Shown here: in pieces, positions 45,620 through 55,136 of the stretch
Numbering within the stretch: position 1 is the stretch's first letter
Layout of the letters: each line of letters opens with the position of its first letter
NCBI RefSeq assembly: GCF_001487165.1
Contig: NZ_LN913006.1
Coordinates: 1,728,304 to 1,792,303, forward strand
DNA from: Blautia massiliensis (ex Durand et al. 2017)
Lineage (GTDB): Bacteria; Bacillota; Clostridia; Lachnospirales; Lachnospiraceae
DNA: 64,000 bases
Direction: 5' to 3'
Position numbers and translations under genes: made by a program
Notes under the pieces: generated by a model
The model's database searches: none
The model's input: the letters and a program-made list of their open reading frames with translations, nothing else
What the model was told of the DNA's origin: nothing

Positions 45620-46654
45620 ATGGGTACAAAGGATACCATCACCAAAGATTACATGGCTGACAACCGCGTTTTTGCGGATGTGTTCAACCATATGCTGTAC
45701 AAAGGAAAAAACATCATAGACCCTGACACTCTTCATCCACTGGATACCACAGCTCTCGCTGTCCCCTACGGATCCGGCACTTCAGAAGTTCCTGTCCAGA
45801 AATTCCGGGACGAATTCAAATCTCTTAATGTTATGCACGATGATTCAAGGATTTATCTTCTCCTGGGGATTGAAAATCAATCGGAAACACACTACGCAAT
45901 GCCGGTCAAAAACATGGTCTATGATGCATTAGAATACGCAGGGCAGGTAGAAAATTCCGCCAGATCCCACAGAGAAGCAAAGCAATGGCCTTCTACATCC
46001 GGAGAATATCTCACCGGCTTCTACAAGGATGACCGGCTCATCCCAGTCATAACCACGGTCGTGTACTTCGGTTCCGACACCTGGAACGCTCCTAGAAGCC
46101 TCCACGAAATGCTCTCTGTCCAGGACCCCGAAATTCTTTCCATGGTCCCGGATTACCGGATCAATCTCTTCTCACCTGCCGAGATAAAGGATGAAGAACT
46201 TGACAAACTCCAGAGCAATCTCAAAGAAGTCATGCTCTTCATCAAATATTCCAAAGATAAACGGAAGCTTCAGGAGCTTACCTCACAGCGTCCCGGCTTC
46301 CGGTCACTCGAGCTCAAAGCAGCCCGGGTCATCGACTCCATAACTGGTATCAACTTACGTTTCACAGAAACAGAAGGGAGGGTTAATATGTGTCAGGCTG
46401 TTCAGGAAATGTGCGATGATGCACGTGCCGAAGGCCGTCAGGCCGGATTGGCAGAAGGTCGTACTGCCGGACTCGCAGAAGGCCGTACTGCCGGACTTGC
46501 GGAAGGCCGTACAGAAGGCCGCACAGAAGGCCTTCAGGAACAAGCTATGCTGACAGCACAGCGTATGCTTCAGGATCCAAGATTCTCCCCTGAAGACATC
46601 TCCAGATTTTCAGGCCTTTCTCTTGAGGACGTGCTGAAATTACAGAAGAAATAG
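45620..46654 (+). CDS. Rpn family PD-(D/E)XK recombination-promoting nuclease/putative transposase
   Basis: 344 residues. N-terminal nuclease-like fold with KDYMADNRVFADVFNHMLY and the DDSRIYLLLGIENQSE core, where the GIENQ block takes the place of the E-x-K/Q motif. The C-terminal tail has a tandem repeat of the 8-residue unit AGLAEGRT (three near copies), followed by TEGRTEGLQEQ. Rpn proteins are RecA-independent recombination or anti-phage effectors; the tail repeat number is often variable. I take the ATG at 45620 (GGTGG upstream) over a GTG four codons earlier. Convergent with the capsule operon. Confidence 0.85.
   Translation: MGTKDTITKDYMADNRVFADVFNHMLYKGKNIIDPDTLHPLDTTALAVPYGSGTSEVPVQKFRDEFKSLNVMHDDSRIYLLLGIENQSETHYAMPVKNMVYDALEYAGQVENSARSHREAKQWPSTSGEYLTGFYKDDRLIPVITTVVYFGSDTWNAPRSLHEMLSVQDPEILSMVPDYRINLFSPAEIKDEELDKLQSNLKEVMLFIKYSKDKRKLQELTSQRPGFRSLELKAARVIDSITGINLRFTETEGRVNMCQAVQEMCDDARAEGRQAGLAEGRTAGLAEGRTAGLAEGRTEGRTEGLQEQAMLTAQRMLQDPRFSPEDISRFSGLSLEDVLKLQKK
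46499..46500 (+). repeat. Centre of a 24-bp coding tandem repeat in the Rpn gene
   Basis: Three near-identical 24-bp units encoding AGLAEGRT occupy about 46440-46512, followed by partial units (EGRTEGRTEGL). Unit copy number could change by slippage. Confidence 0.6.
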
Positions 46655-46664
46655 CTTGTATTGG

Positions 46665-46701
46665 AAATGCTCAGATCCTTTGTGGGGGATCTGAGCATTT
46701 T
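46665..46701 (+). terminator. Terminator between Rpn gene and capsule operon
   Basis: 14-bp arms AAATGCTCAGATCC and GGATCTGAGCATTT around a short loop, then TTGC. Best on the plus strand for the Rpn gene; could also end the convergent capsule transcript. Confidence 0.7.
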
Positions 46702-46745
46702 GCTATTCTTCTGATTAAGGCTGAAACCGATTGTTATCTATTACC

Positions 46746-47758
46746 CTAAATCAGCTTTTTTTGTAATTTTACAATTGTGTATGTCAAAAACAAACTTATC
46801 AAAATACAAAAAACATAATTTTGAAAATAAAATGTCTTTATCCCTATAACATTCATAAGTGCTCTAATTGCAACATGAGTCAAATATAATTCATAAGACA
46901 TTTTTCCAAACTGCTCCAATATCTTTACAATTCTTTTAGGCATCTTTCGCATACTTACAGCAATACAATACAGCAAAAAAATCCCCCAAAAACACATCAA
47001 AATCCTAAATCCTAGTTTTGACACAACTATTTTGGTTACCGGTAAAAAGTCGCACAGCATTATCAGTACTCCAAAGAAAATTCCCATTTTATCTATATTA
47101 TTAATACAAGCATTCTGGTAAACTTTTTTTCCACACCAACACCCTATGAAAAAAACAAGAAATCTTCCCAATAGAATTTCTATATTTAAATTCAATACAG
47201 GAGCTACAATTCTCGGTAAAAATTGAATAACTAAAGCCATAATCAGAAGAATTAACAGTTGCCCCCAATCTGACCACTTTTCTTATAAATAAATGGATAA
47301 ATTAAATATGCAAAAACAATAAATAACACATACCAAAAGGTTCTTGTCCCTTGTGTAAAAAATGTAGCAAAGCCAAAATCAAATGCAAACATCTTGACAC
47401 CTTTTTGCATGATAATAAGATCAACCACAATCCAATATGGAATAGCAACCATAAGATAAGCTGGCAAAATTCTCTTTATTCTCTTCTGAAAAAAATGCAA
47501 AATATTGGAATCTTTTGACATCGAAAAATATAATCCAACACCGGACAGAAAAACAAAGAACTCAACTCCAACACTACCAATGAATGTGTTATACAACTTG
47601 CCTAAAAATCCCAATCCCCCTCCGGACAAATTTGAATTTGCTATATCTTCAAAAAAATGAAATATCATAATTGAAATTATCGCCACACCATAAATTGCAT
47701 TACGATTTTTGCTAAATATATTCCAATTATCCTTCGAATTCATCACCGATATATTCAT
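46746..47758 (-). pseudogene. Acyltransferase family 3 membrane protein, frameshifted
   Basis: Two adjacent frames make one acyltransferase-3 protein of about 337 residues. The 5' part (47252-47758) has NAIYGVAIISIMIFHFFED, VGVEFFVFLSGVGLYFSMSK and the usual TM pattern; it stops at YKKSGQIGGNC. The 3' part (46746 to about 47285) continues in the next frame with SDWGQLLILLIMALVI through KMSYELYLTHVAI. Adding one A to the A4 tract (plus-strand T4 at 47278-47281) restores YKKKWSDWGQ. It would O-acetylate the polysaccharide. Could be a true mutation, slippage phase variation or a base error. Last gene of the operon. Confidence 0.8.
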
Positions 47759-47882
47759 CACAATGTTCCTTTATTTCTTTATATATTGGGGCCATTTGCA
47801 AATGATTCTATATGCCTTCTATATAAAATAATAGTAACATTATCCCCATTTACTGACGGCCTCGCTTTTATACAAAAAGCTC

Positions 47883-48785
47883 CTATAAATCAGCAAAAAG
47901 CTCTTCTCTGTAAATTCCTTTTTCCAACATTTCTCTGAAACTATCCTTCACTGCAGCAACATCCTCTTTATAAGTCATACCATACCAAGTATCATTGGTA
48001 CGAAGAACCTTTACGGATATCCTGCCTTCTGTCAAAAGTTCTCCAATAAATGTGGGAATCAAAAATTCCGCCTTTATAAGATTCTCCGGGACCACTTTTT
48101 CAAAAAAATCTTGAAAACCACTTTCCAACGTTTCCAGAAACTCCGGTGCCAATCCCCACATATTCATAGAAACAAGTGACTCTGTATCCAGCTTTACGCC
48201 GTCCGCCTCGGCACCTTCTGCATTCTTCACAATATTGGAAGTCTCCACAATCTCCGCCAAATTATTATGCTTATCCATTTTGCAGATACCACGTGTCACA
48301 CCACCATTATCAGACAGCGTATTCTTCAACACAAAACCCGCCATACAAGACTGCCCGCCATTTACAAGATAATCATGAACCTCACGAAAGCCTTCTTTTC
48401 CATAATAATCATCCGCATTGATCACAACAAAGGGCGTTGTCAAAACATCCTTTGCAGCCAGAACTGCCTGTCCAGTACCCCAAGGCTTCGTACGTCCCTC
48501 TGGAAAATCACATGGAATATCTCTGATATCCTGAAAAGCATAATCAACAGTCACAGAATGCTCTCTGCAGACAGCCTCGATTCTGTCTCCGATTACATCC
48601 TTGAACTCCTTTTCAATATCCCTGCGGATAATAAAAACCACTTTATTAAAGCCTGCTTCGATCGCATCATGAATCGAATAATCCATGATAATATGACCCT
48701 GTTCATCAACCGGCTCCAGCTGTTTGATACCACCGCCAAAACGGGAACCGATACCAGCAGCCATGATAAGTAATGTTGTTTGCAT
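47883..48785 (-). CDS. Nucleotidyltransferase (sugar-phosphate/LicC-like)
   Basis: 300 residues. LLIMAAGIGSRFGGGIKQLEPV is the NTP-transferase signature; FVVINADDYYGKEGF holds the metal-binding Asp; WGTGQAVLAAKD is also typical. Activates a sugar or alcohol phosphate with NTP in the cytoplasm; substrate unknown. Sits 24 bp downstream of glf copy 2. Confidence 0.85.
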   Translation of the reverse strand: MQTTLLIMAAGIGSRFGGGIKQLEPVDEQGHIIMDYSIHDAIEAGFNKVVFIIRRDIEKEFKDVIGDRIEAVCREHSVTVDYAFQDIRDIPCDFPEGRTKPWGTGQAVLAAKDVLTTPFVVINADDYYGKEGFREVHDYLVNGGQSCMAGFVLKNTLSDNGGVTRGICKMDKHNNLAEIVETSNIVKNAEGAEADGVKLDTESLVSMNMWGLAPEFLETLESGFQDFFEKVVPENLIKAEFLIPTFIGELLTEGRISVKVLRTNDTWYGMTYKEDVAAVKDSFREMLEKGIYREELFADL

Positions 48786-48809
48786 TTAATTTCCCCTCAT
48801 TTCCTGATC

Positions 48810-49928
48810 TTAATGTAATTCTTTTTCACAGCGGTCTAATACAGCCGCAATAACCTGATCCATGTCATAATATTTATATTCACCAAGACGTCCGCCAAAA
48901 ATCACATTTGTCTCAGCTTCTGCCAGCTTTTTATACTCTGCGTAAAGAGCTCCATTCTTTTCATCGTTAACAGGATAATACGGCTCATCCCCCGGCTTCC
49001 ACTCAGAACTGAATTCTCGGCTAATCACTGTCTTAGGAAGATCGTTACCTTCCTCATCCTTACCAAATTCAAACCATTTATGCTCAATGATACGCGTCCA
49101 TGGAGTTTCCCGATCCGTATAATTCACAGCTGCATTTCCCTGGAAATTCGGTTTATCCAGAGTTTCTGTTTCAAAACGCACGGAACGATATTCCAGTGTA
49201 CCAAGCTTATAATCAAAATATGCATCGATCGGACCTGTGTAAACTACTTTTTCAGCCATCGCATCTAATTCATCTTTGTTTTCCAGATAATCTGTACTCA
49301 AACGAACCTCAATACCTTCCAGAAGATTTGCTACCATCTTCGTGTAACCTCCAACTGGGATACCCTGATACAAAGCATTAAAATAGTTATTATCAAATGT
49401 CAGACGAACCGGCAGACGTTTAATAATAAACGAAGGAAGATCCTTACAGTCACGTCCCCACTGTTTCTCGGTATAACCCTTGATCAACTTTTCATAAATG
49501 TCACGTCCGACCAGTGAAATTGCCTGCTCTTCCAGATTCTTTGGTTCTGTAATTCCAGCTTCTTTTCTCTGCTCCTCAATCTTCGCTGCAGCTTCCTCCG
49601 GTGTTACCACACCCCACATTTTATTAAATGTATACATATTAAAAGGAAGACTGTAAAGTTCCCCTTTATAATTAGCGACCGGGCTGTTTGTAAACCTGTT
49701 GAACTCTGCAAACTGAGTGATATAATTCCATACTTTCTTGTTGTTAGTATGGAAAATATGTGCTCCATATTTATGTACGTTAATACCTTCTGTTTTCTCT
49801 GTGTAAACATTTCCAGCAATATTCGGTCGCTTGTCTACTACAAGAACTGTCTTTCCTGATTTTTTTGCTTCGTGCGCGAAGATTGCTCCGTATAAGCCGG
49901 AACCTACTACTAAATAATTGTATTTCAT
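48810..49928 (-). CDS. glf: UDP-galactopyranose mutase (second copy)
   Basis: 372 residues, same reaction as the copy at 44255: YNYLVVGSGLYGAIFAHEAKK, NVHKYGAHIFHTNNKKVWNY, KQWGRDCKDLPSFIIKRLPVRL. By eye it matches the first copy over its whole length with a minority of changes, but third positions are richer in A/T. It supplies UDP-Galf to the galactofuranosyltransferase-like enzyme at 54036. Confidence 0.95.
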   Translation of the reverse strand: MKYNYLVVGSGLYGAIFAHEAKKSGKTVLVVDKRPNIAGNVYTEKTEGINVHKYGAHIFHTNNKKVWNYITQFAEFNRFTNSPVANYKGELYSLPFNMYTFNKMWGVVTPEEAAAKIEEQRKEAGITEPKNLEEQAISLVGRDIYEKLIKGYTEKQWGRDCKDLPSFIIKRLPVRLTFDNNYFNALYQGIPVGGYTKMVANLLEGIEVRLSTDYLENKDELDAMAEKVVYTGPIDAYFDYKLGTLEYRSVRFETETLDKPNFQGNAAVNYTDRETPWTRIIEHKWFEFGKDEEGNDLPKTVISREFSSEWKPGDEPYYPVNDEKNGALYAEYKKLAEAETNVIFGGRLGEYKYYDMDQVIAAVLDRCEKELH

Positions 49929-49955
49929 TTTTCTTTCACCTCTACAGCCTTTCTT

Positions 49956-51086
49956 TTAACCAAAAATTTTCCTTTCAAAAAAATTGTAAATTTCTCTAAA
50001 TATCTTCAACCATGAAACACTATATTTATCTATAATTCTCATATACCTTTTCTCAAATTGATTCTTTCTTACTAAATCAATCATTGTACATATAATATAA
50101 ACTATAGCAACTACTCCAATAGAATAAGGAATGATCATAATAGAATCCTGATACCTGTAATTTTTGAATAAGCTCATCCACAAAAAAGATCTGACAATTT
50201 TATTATCATGAATCAGGTACACTCCAAATGTTGCAGATGCAGTTATATTTATCCATTTACGATAATTCATTTTCCACCTTGTGAACGCTAAAAACAATGT
50301 CAAAGATATTAGCAACATAGGTAGTTTTTCTTGTCCATAAAGATATGTTTCATGTGTAGCAAATATATTCCATTTTTTACCAATTACTATGAATACAATG
50401 CCACATAAATATGTTAATAAAGAAAATAAAAAACATAATTTAAAATAATGTTTTGATGTAAATTCAGTCTGGAATTTATATTTTTTCTCATATCCGGCAA
50501 TTGCATATAAAGTCATAAACCATAAAAATGAATTCCCCTGATATTCCGAATTAGTAAATGTTGGAATTATGGACCAGCATACAATAAGTAAAATTAATAA
50601 TTCCTGATACGATTTTTTTTTCAAATTATTTAAAAATTTATTTAAAAATGGATGTATTAGCAATAAAACAAAATATGTACTTGCAAACCACCATTCAGAA
50701 AACGTAATAGGAAAACACATTTTTATTAATGACTGCATTTCAAAATTTTTAATATCTACTATTACAGATATAAAAAAAATTACAAACGAATAAAAAAACA
50801 CCTGTCCCCAAAACTTTAAGATTCTTCTTATGTAACTGCATACTGATGTTTTCCGATCAATTAAAAAATATCCAGAAATTAATACAAATATATTTACGCC
50901 TATTTTCCCCCCACCATAAATAAAATTATACCAAAAATGAGAAATCGTAACTGAATTTGTCTGCCATTTAAATCCACCATGAAAAGCAAAATGATGAAAT
51001 ACTATCAATATCATGGATATAATCCGTAATAATTCTATTGAAGAATTACGATTGCAAATTCTGTCAGTAAAATTCTTATTCGACAT
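49956..51086 (-). CDS. Acyltransferase family 3 membrane protein (polysaccharide O-acetyltransferase)
   Basis: 376 residues, about 10 membrane segments. Starts RNSSIELLRIISMILIVFHHFAFHGGF, the acyltransferase-3 signature with the catalytic His; VNIFVLISGYFLIDRKTS follows. C-terminal block TASATFGVYLIHDNKIVRSFLW. Likely O-acetylates the repeat unit at the membrane. Confidence 0.88.
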   Translation of the reverse strand: MSNKNFTDRICNRNSSIELLRIISMILIVFHHFAFHGGFKWQTNSVTISHFWYNFIYGGGKIGVNIFVLISGYFLIDRKTSVCSYIRRILKFWGQVFFYSFVIFFISVIVDIKNFEMQSLIKMCFPITFSEWWFASTYFVLLLIHPFLNKFLNNLKKKSYQELLILLIVCWSIIPTFTNSEYQGNSFLWFMTLYAIAGYEKKYKFQTEFTSKHYFKLCFLFSLLTYLCGIVFIVIGKKWNIFATHETYLYGQEKLPMLLISLTLFLAFTRWKMNYRKWINITASATFGVYLIHDNKIVRSFLWMSLFKNYRYQDSIMIIPYSIGVVAIVYIICTMIDLVRKNQFEKRYMRIIDKYSVSWLKIFREIYNFFERKIFG

Positions 51087-51165
51087 CTTTCAATATTCCT
51101 TACCTTTTTTCATAACACACCAAACAAATAATATTTTAATCATATAATTGAAGTATTATAAAATA

Positions 51166-52413
51166 TTAAACAGCTTTTCCGAAATTTTTGTTAAAATTGG
51201 AAGAAATTCTATTATTTTGATATTTGATGTATGATTTTCTACTTTTTGAATATTTATTTCTTTCCATTAATACTGAACCAATCAAAAACCAAAATGTATT
51301 ATAATGCAAATATAAAAACAAATCGTCTACAATACAATGTCCAGCTATAAATGTAAGCATGAACATCAAATAATAATTTTTATTTTTTAGACATTTAATG
51401 AGAGTATAAGTAAGCAATAGTACTACTATAATCATCACAATGATTCCAAATCTTTGCATGATTGATATATAAAAATTATCTACCCATAAATATGTCTTCG
51501 TACTTTTATTTCCTGCTGAATCAAGACCATTTCCGATCCATTCCATGTTGTGTTTTCCCCAAAAGGACACTCCATATAATATTAATGATCTTTTTCCAAA
51601 TTTCAAACGATTATTTAAAAAATCATTAATAGTATACATCCAATTAATACTATCACTAAATTTTACGGTCATCATAATAGACCCGACACATGAAATAACA
51701 AACGATAATGTCATTCCAACATGAAGTATTTTAGATTTTTCCAAAATAGATGGAAAAATCTGAAACAAAAACATACATAAGATCATTACTACGGACATAT
51801 AGAAAGATAATCTTGAATTTGTTTTGTAAAATATAAAACTATTTGAAAGCAATAAAATCAATATGTCATGAATTTTTAATTTCTTTCTTTTTTTATAAAG
51901 AATCAATGCTGTGATATTAAATATAATAGCAGCTGGATACAATGCATATCTAAAGCCTAAATATTCCCTATATCTTCCATCAAATAATTCTGTATAATTT
52001 TGTATTATTCCAACATAAGCGCTCAAAATAATAGCTATTAACATTACTGATGAAACATATTCTGTTAATTTGGCTATTTTCTCAAATGCAATATCCCGTC
52101 CGCAATATACAAAAGCAATCAACAATACAATATCATTAAATAAACTGGTGTTATATATTACAACTCCACACATCATACTACATATAGCTAATCCCCAAAA
52201 TGCCTTAATATTCTTTTGACATTTTATAATTTCACTTATAAAAATCAAATATAGACATAATACTTTTAGCGCAATGTATACTCTGCCTTCAAAATATTTA
52301 TAATAAAACGACGTACTTAACAATGCAAAGATCAAATATAAAGTATATGCTACAAAAAAAATCAACTGACTCGTTGGTATTTTTTGTACCTTCATTTTTG
52401 TTTTTATTTTCAT
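51166..52413 (-). CDS. wzy: Wzy-like O-antigen/capsule polymerase
   Basis: 415 residues, 10-12 predicted membrane helices, no soluble domain. REYLGFRYALYPAAIIFNI and IFYKTNSRLSFYMSVVMI and a large outside loop near residues 260-330 (FGKRSLILYGVSFWGKHNMEWIGNGLDSAG) resemble Gram-positive Wzy proteins. Position after Wzx and low sequence conservation also fit. Links repeat units on the outer face of the membrane. Confidence 0.78.
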   Translation of the reverse strand: MKIKTKMKVQKIPTSQLIFFVAYTLYLIFALLSTSFYYKYFEGRVYIALKVLCLYLIFISEIIKCQKNIKAFWGLAICSMMCGVVIYNTSLFNDIVLLIAFVYCGRDIAFEKIAKLTEYVSSVMLIAIILSAYVGIIQNYTELFDGRYREYLGFRYALYPAAIIFNITALILYKKRKKLKIHDILILLLSNSFIFYKTNSRLSFYMSVVMILCMFLFQIFPSILEKSKILHVGMTLSFVISCVGSIMMTVKFSDSINWMYTINDFLNNRLKFGKRSLILYGVSFWGKHNMEWIGNGLDSAGNKSTKTYLWVDNFYISIMQRFGIIVMIIVVLLLTYTLIKCLKNKNYYLMFMLTFIAGHCIVDDLFLYLHYNTFWFLIGSVLMERNKYSKSRKSYIKYQNNRISSNFNKNFGKAV

Positions 52414-52512
52414 TTTAATTGATTCCTTCCTTACAATTAAATGATCTCTTTACCATTATACATTGTATTTTATCAATGAATATTATTGTAATAAATGGAC
52501 TTTTACTGAATC

Positions 52513-53973
52513 TTATTTCTGCTTACTTATCCTCATTTTATTCAATAACAATTCAAATATTTCTACAGCTATTTTTTCTTTTAGTACAAGTAAAGTGCAT
52601 CCATATGTACCAAAAAATAAAATTGCTGATAATATTAGTGTTCCAATGCTTCCCCATTTCAAATTTTTCACCCATAATGCAGCACCACTTCCAATCAAAG
52701 CAGCACATATAATTTTCAAATATGGAATCTGTATAAAAGCATCTTTTACTTTCTCTTTCAATGCATAAAATTGAACTATCAAAACTACTGCTTCGGCTAC
52801 CAATGTCCCTATTGCAGCTCCTACCGACGCATATTTAGGAATCAAAATTGCATTGATAATAACATCTACTACGGCTCCTGCGATTTCAGAATATAATACA
52901 CTTTTTTCTCTTCCCATAGGAACTAACATTTGTATTCCCAATATATTTGTTATTCCTATCAAAACCAGTGTTGGCATAATCAATTTCATAGGCATAACTG
53001 CACCTTCATAAGCATTTCCTGACAAAAATATAATTCCTTGTCTTGCAAAGTAAATAAAATAAATTGTCATTGGAATAGCTATAACCATTACAAAATTTAA
53101 TGATTTTTTTGTAATTCTATAAAATTGTTTTATTTCACCTTTCTGGATATAATAAGACGCTCTTGGCAATAGAACTGTTCCTAAAGATGTTACAATACTT
53201 ACAAGTATCACTTTTATTTTAATGGCAGCATTATAATATCCAACGTCAGTATCTGATGACATAAAACCTAACATCACAGTATCCAGATTAGTATAAATTG
53301 TTGTGGCGCAGGACATTGCAAAAAAAATCAATATAGGTTTTATATGACGTTTTAAATTATATTTTCCAACAAATCTCAAATTTATATATTTATGTGCATT
53401 AATAAAATTCAATATATTTGACGCTGAAGAGGCAAATATTGTTATTCCTCCATAAATCACATAATCCTTTTGTTCATGTACCAGCAAAAACATAGCTATT
53501 AATGCTACAAATTTAAAAATTACCGATCTCACTGTAATGTAAGTATATTGTTCAAGTGCTTTATACAACCATTCCATACCTATAGATGTAAGTATAATCG
53601 TAAAGCTCAAAAGAATATACAGCTCTTTTTCTAATGTCAATTTCTGTATTGTAAATATTGATACAAAAAGCGCCGCATACGAAATTACATTCATAATTAG
53701 ATTGATAATTAATAATTCCTGCACTACTCTCGATAATTCTTCACGGTTATCTCTCACTTGCGCGCAAGCTCTAATACCATATGTTGGAATACCTAATTGT
53801 GCAAACATCGAAAAATAGTTAATAATTGATGTCGCAAATGAAACTTTTCCCGTTCCTATTGGCAAAAGAACACGTGACACATAAGGAAATGTAATTAATG
53901 GAAAAATAAAAGAAGACATTGTCAAAAATGCATTCATAACAAAATTAACTTTTAAAGATTGATTTTTTTTCAT
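52513..53973 (-). CDS. wzx: Wzx-type polysaccharide flippase
   Basis: 486 residues, 12-14 membrane helices, MATE/MVF-like fold. N-terminus KVNFVMNAFLTMSSFIFPLITFPYVSRVLLPIGTGKVSFATSIINYF is diagnostic; LGIPTYGIRACAQVRDNREELSRVVQELLIIN follows. Moves lipid-linked repeat units across the membrane. The gap to the wzy gene (about 100 bp) shows no gene. Confidence 0.93.
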   Translation of the reverse strand: MKKNQSLKVNFVMNAFLTMSSFIFPLITFPYVSRVLLPIGTGKVSFATSIINYFSMFAQLGIPTYGIRACAQVRDNREELSRVVQELLIINLIMNVISYAALFVSIFTIQKLTLEKELYILLSFTIILTSIGMEWLYKALEQYTYITVRSVIFKFVALIAMFLLVHEQKDYVIYGGITIFASSASNILNFINAHKYINLRFVGKYNLKRHIKPILIFFAMSCATTIYTNLDTVMLGFMSSDTDVGYYNAAIKIKVILVSIVTSLGTVLLPRASYYIQKGEIKQFYRITKKSLNFVMVIAIPMTIYFIYFARQGIIFLSGNAYEGAVMPMKLIMPTLVLIGITNILGIQMLVPMGREKSVLYSEIAGAVVDVIINAILIPKYASVGAAIGTLVAEAVVLIVQFYALKEKVKDAFIQIPYLKIICAALIGSGAALWVKNLKWGSIGTLILSAILFFGTYGCTLLVLKEKIAVEIFELLLNKMRISKQK

Positions 53974-54035
53974 TATAATTCCTTTTTATTGATACGTATC
54001 ATCTACATGCATACTTTCTATCTTATCATTCAGAT

Positions 54036-55109
54036 TCAACATTCTTTCATTATTTTTTTTGTATAAAATCCTGAACGTAATTTTTCTCCAACCTCTTCCG
54101 CATTCTTTTTCATTGTAGCATACTCATCTTGAGATATTTTATCAACAACATTTTTAATTTCATATAACGACTCAACCATCAATCCGCAATTATTTTCTTT
54201 TACAAACTCCGCTAATGCAGCATTTTTCCATATTATTATCGGAATTCCAGATGCAAGATATAAAGATGTTTTATGTGGATTATTAATTCTTAAATACTCG
54301 CCAAACACTCCTTCACATGTATTCGAAGATGTACCATCCCATACTAATCCCCATGCCCCTTGCATTACATATGGAAGTTGCTCCGGCGGAAATGCTCCAT
54401 AATATTTTATGTCTTTGTTAGTATTTCCAGTGTACCCTACACCGTACAAATTAAACTTTTGATTTTCAGGCAATTGATATGCATAATAGGCCTTATGTTT
54501 TCTAAGTGCCCCTGCAATAATAATTGGTTCATTTTTATCTAATACATCTACTTCTTTTTTTTCCAGATCGTACTCTGGAATTAAATAATCAAAGATTTCT
54601 AAAACTGCTATTTTAGAAGCATCTATTCCACATTTGATAAGATATTCTTTCATTTTTGTATTGTGTGCTACTATTTTGGAGCAATTTTTTAAAACTCTTT
54701 TTTCTTCTAAATATATACGTAATCTTTTTTTCTTTCCCAGATCACTCCTTTTGGCAGAACGAAGAATTTCCAAGTCATGTATAATTAAAACTATTTCTAT
54801 ATTTCTTTTACAAAAACTTTTAATTAAATCTGCAAAAAAAAGTGAATGTTCAATAATGGGGAACTGTATAAAAACTCTATCTCCTGCTTTTATTCTTTTA
54901 AATTTGTTCTTCCAAATTGACAATATAGAAAAATGTTCTTTCATTTTTCCTATAATACTTTTAGAATTTCTTTTGTTTTCTTGTGATGGAATTTCTATTT
55001 CATTCATATTTAAGCTCTGCATGATAGAATACAAATCATCTCTAGCCTTGATGCCCGCTGTTTTTTTTACTCCATCACCGATTTGTATCTCTTTCACATA
55101 ATAATCCAT
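54036..55109 (-). CDS. Galactofuranosyltransferase-like glycosyltransferase
   Basis: 357 residues, GT-B type. IVLIIHDLEILR, KIVAHNTKMKEYLIKCGI, and the late block GLVWDGTSSNTCEGVFGEYLRINNPHKTSLYLASGIPIIIW resemble beta-1,6-galactofuranosyltransferases (WbbI type). Two glf genes close by support this. MDYYVKEIQIG at 55109 is the likely start; six extra codons upstream are possible. Confidence 0.75.
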   Translation of the reverse strand: MDYYVKEIQIGDGVKKTAGIKARDDLYSIMQSLNMNEIEIPSQENKRNSKSIIGKMKEHFSILSIWKNKFKRIKAGDRVFIQFPIIEHSLFFADLIKSFCKRNIEIVLIIHDLEILRSAKRSDLGKKKRLRIYLEEKRVLKNCSKIVAHNTKMKEYLIKCGIDASKIAVLEIFDYLIPEYDLEKKEVDVLDKNEPIIIAGALRKHKAYYAYQLPENQKFNLYGVGYTGNTNKDIKYYGAFPPEQLPYVMQGAWGLVWDGTSSNTCEGVFGEYLRINNPHKTSLYLASGIPIIIWKNAALAEFVKENNCGLMVESLYEIKNVVDKISQDEYATMKKNAEEVGEKLRSGFYTKKIMKEC

Positions 55110-55136
55110 CGTGCTTATTCTCTCCATTCTATTTCA

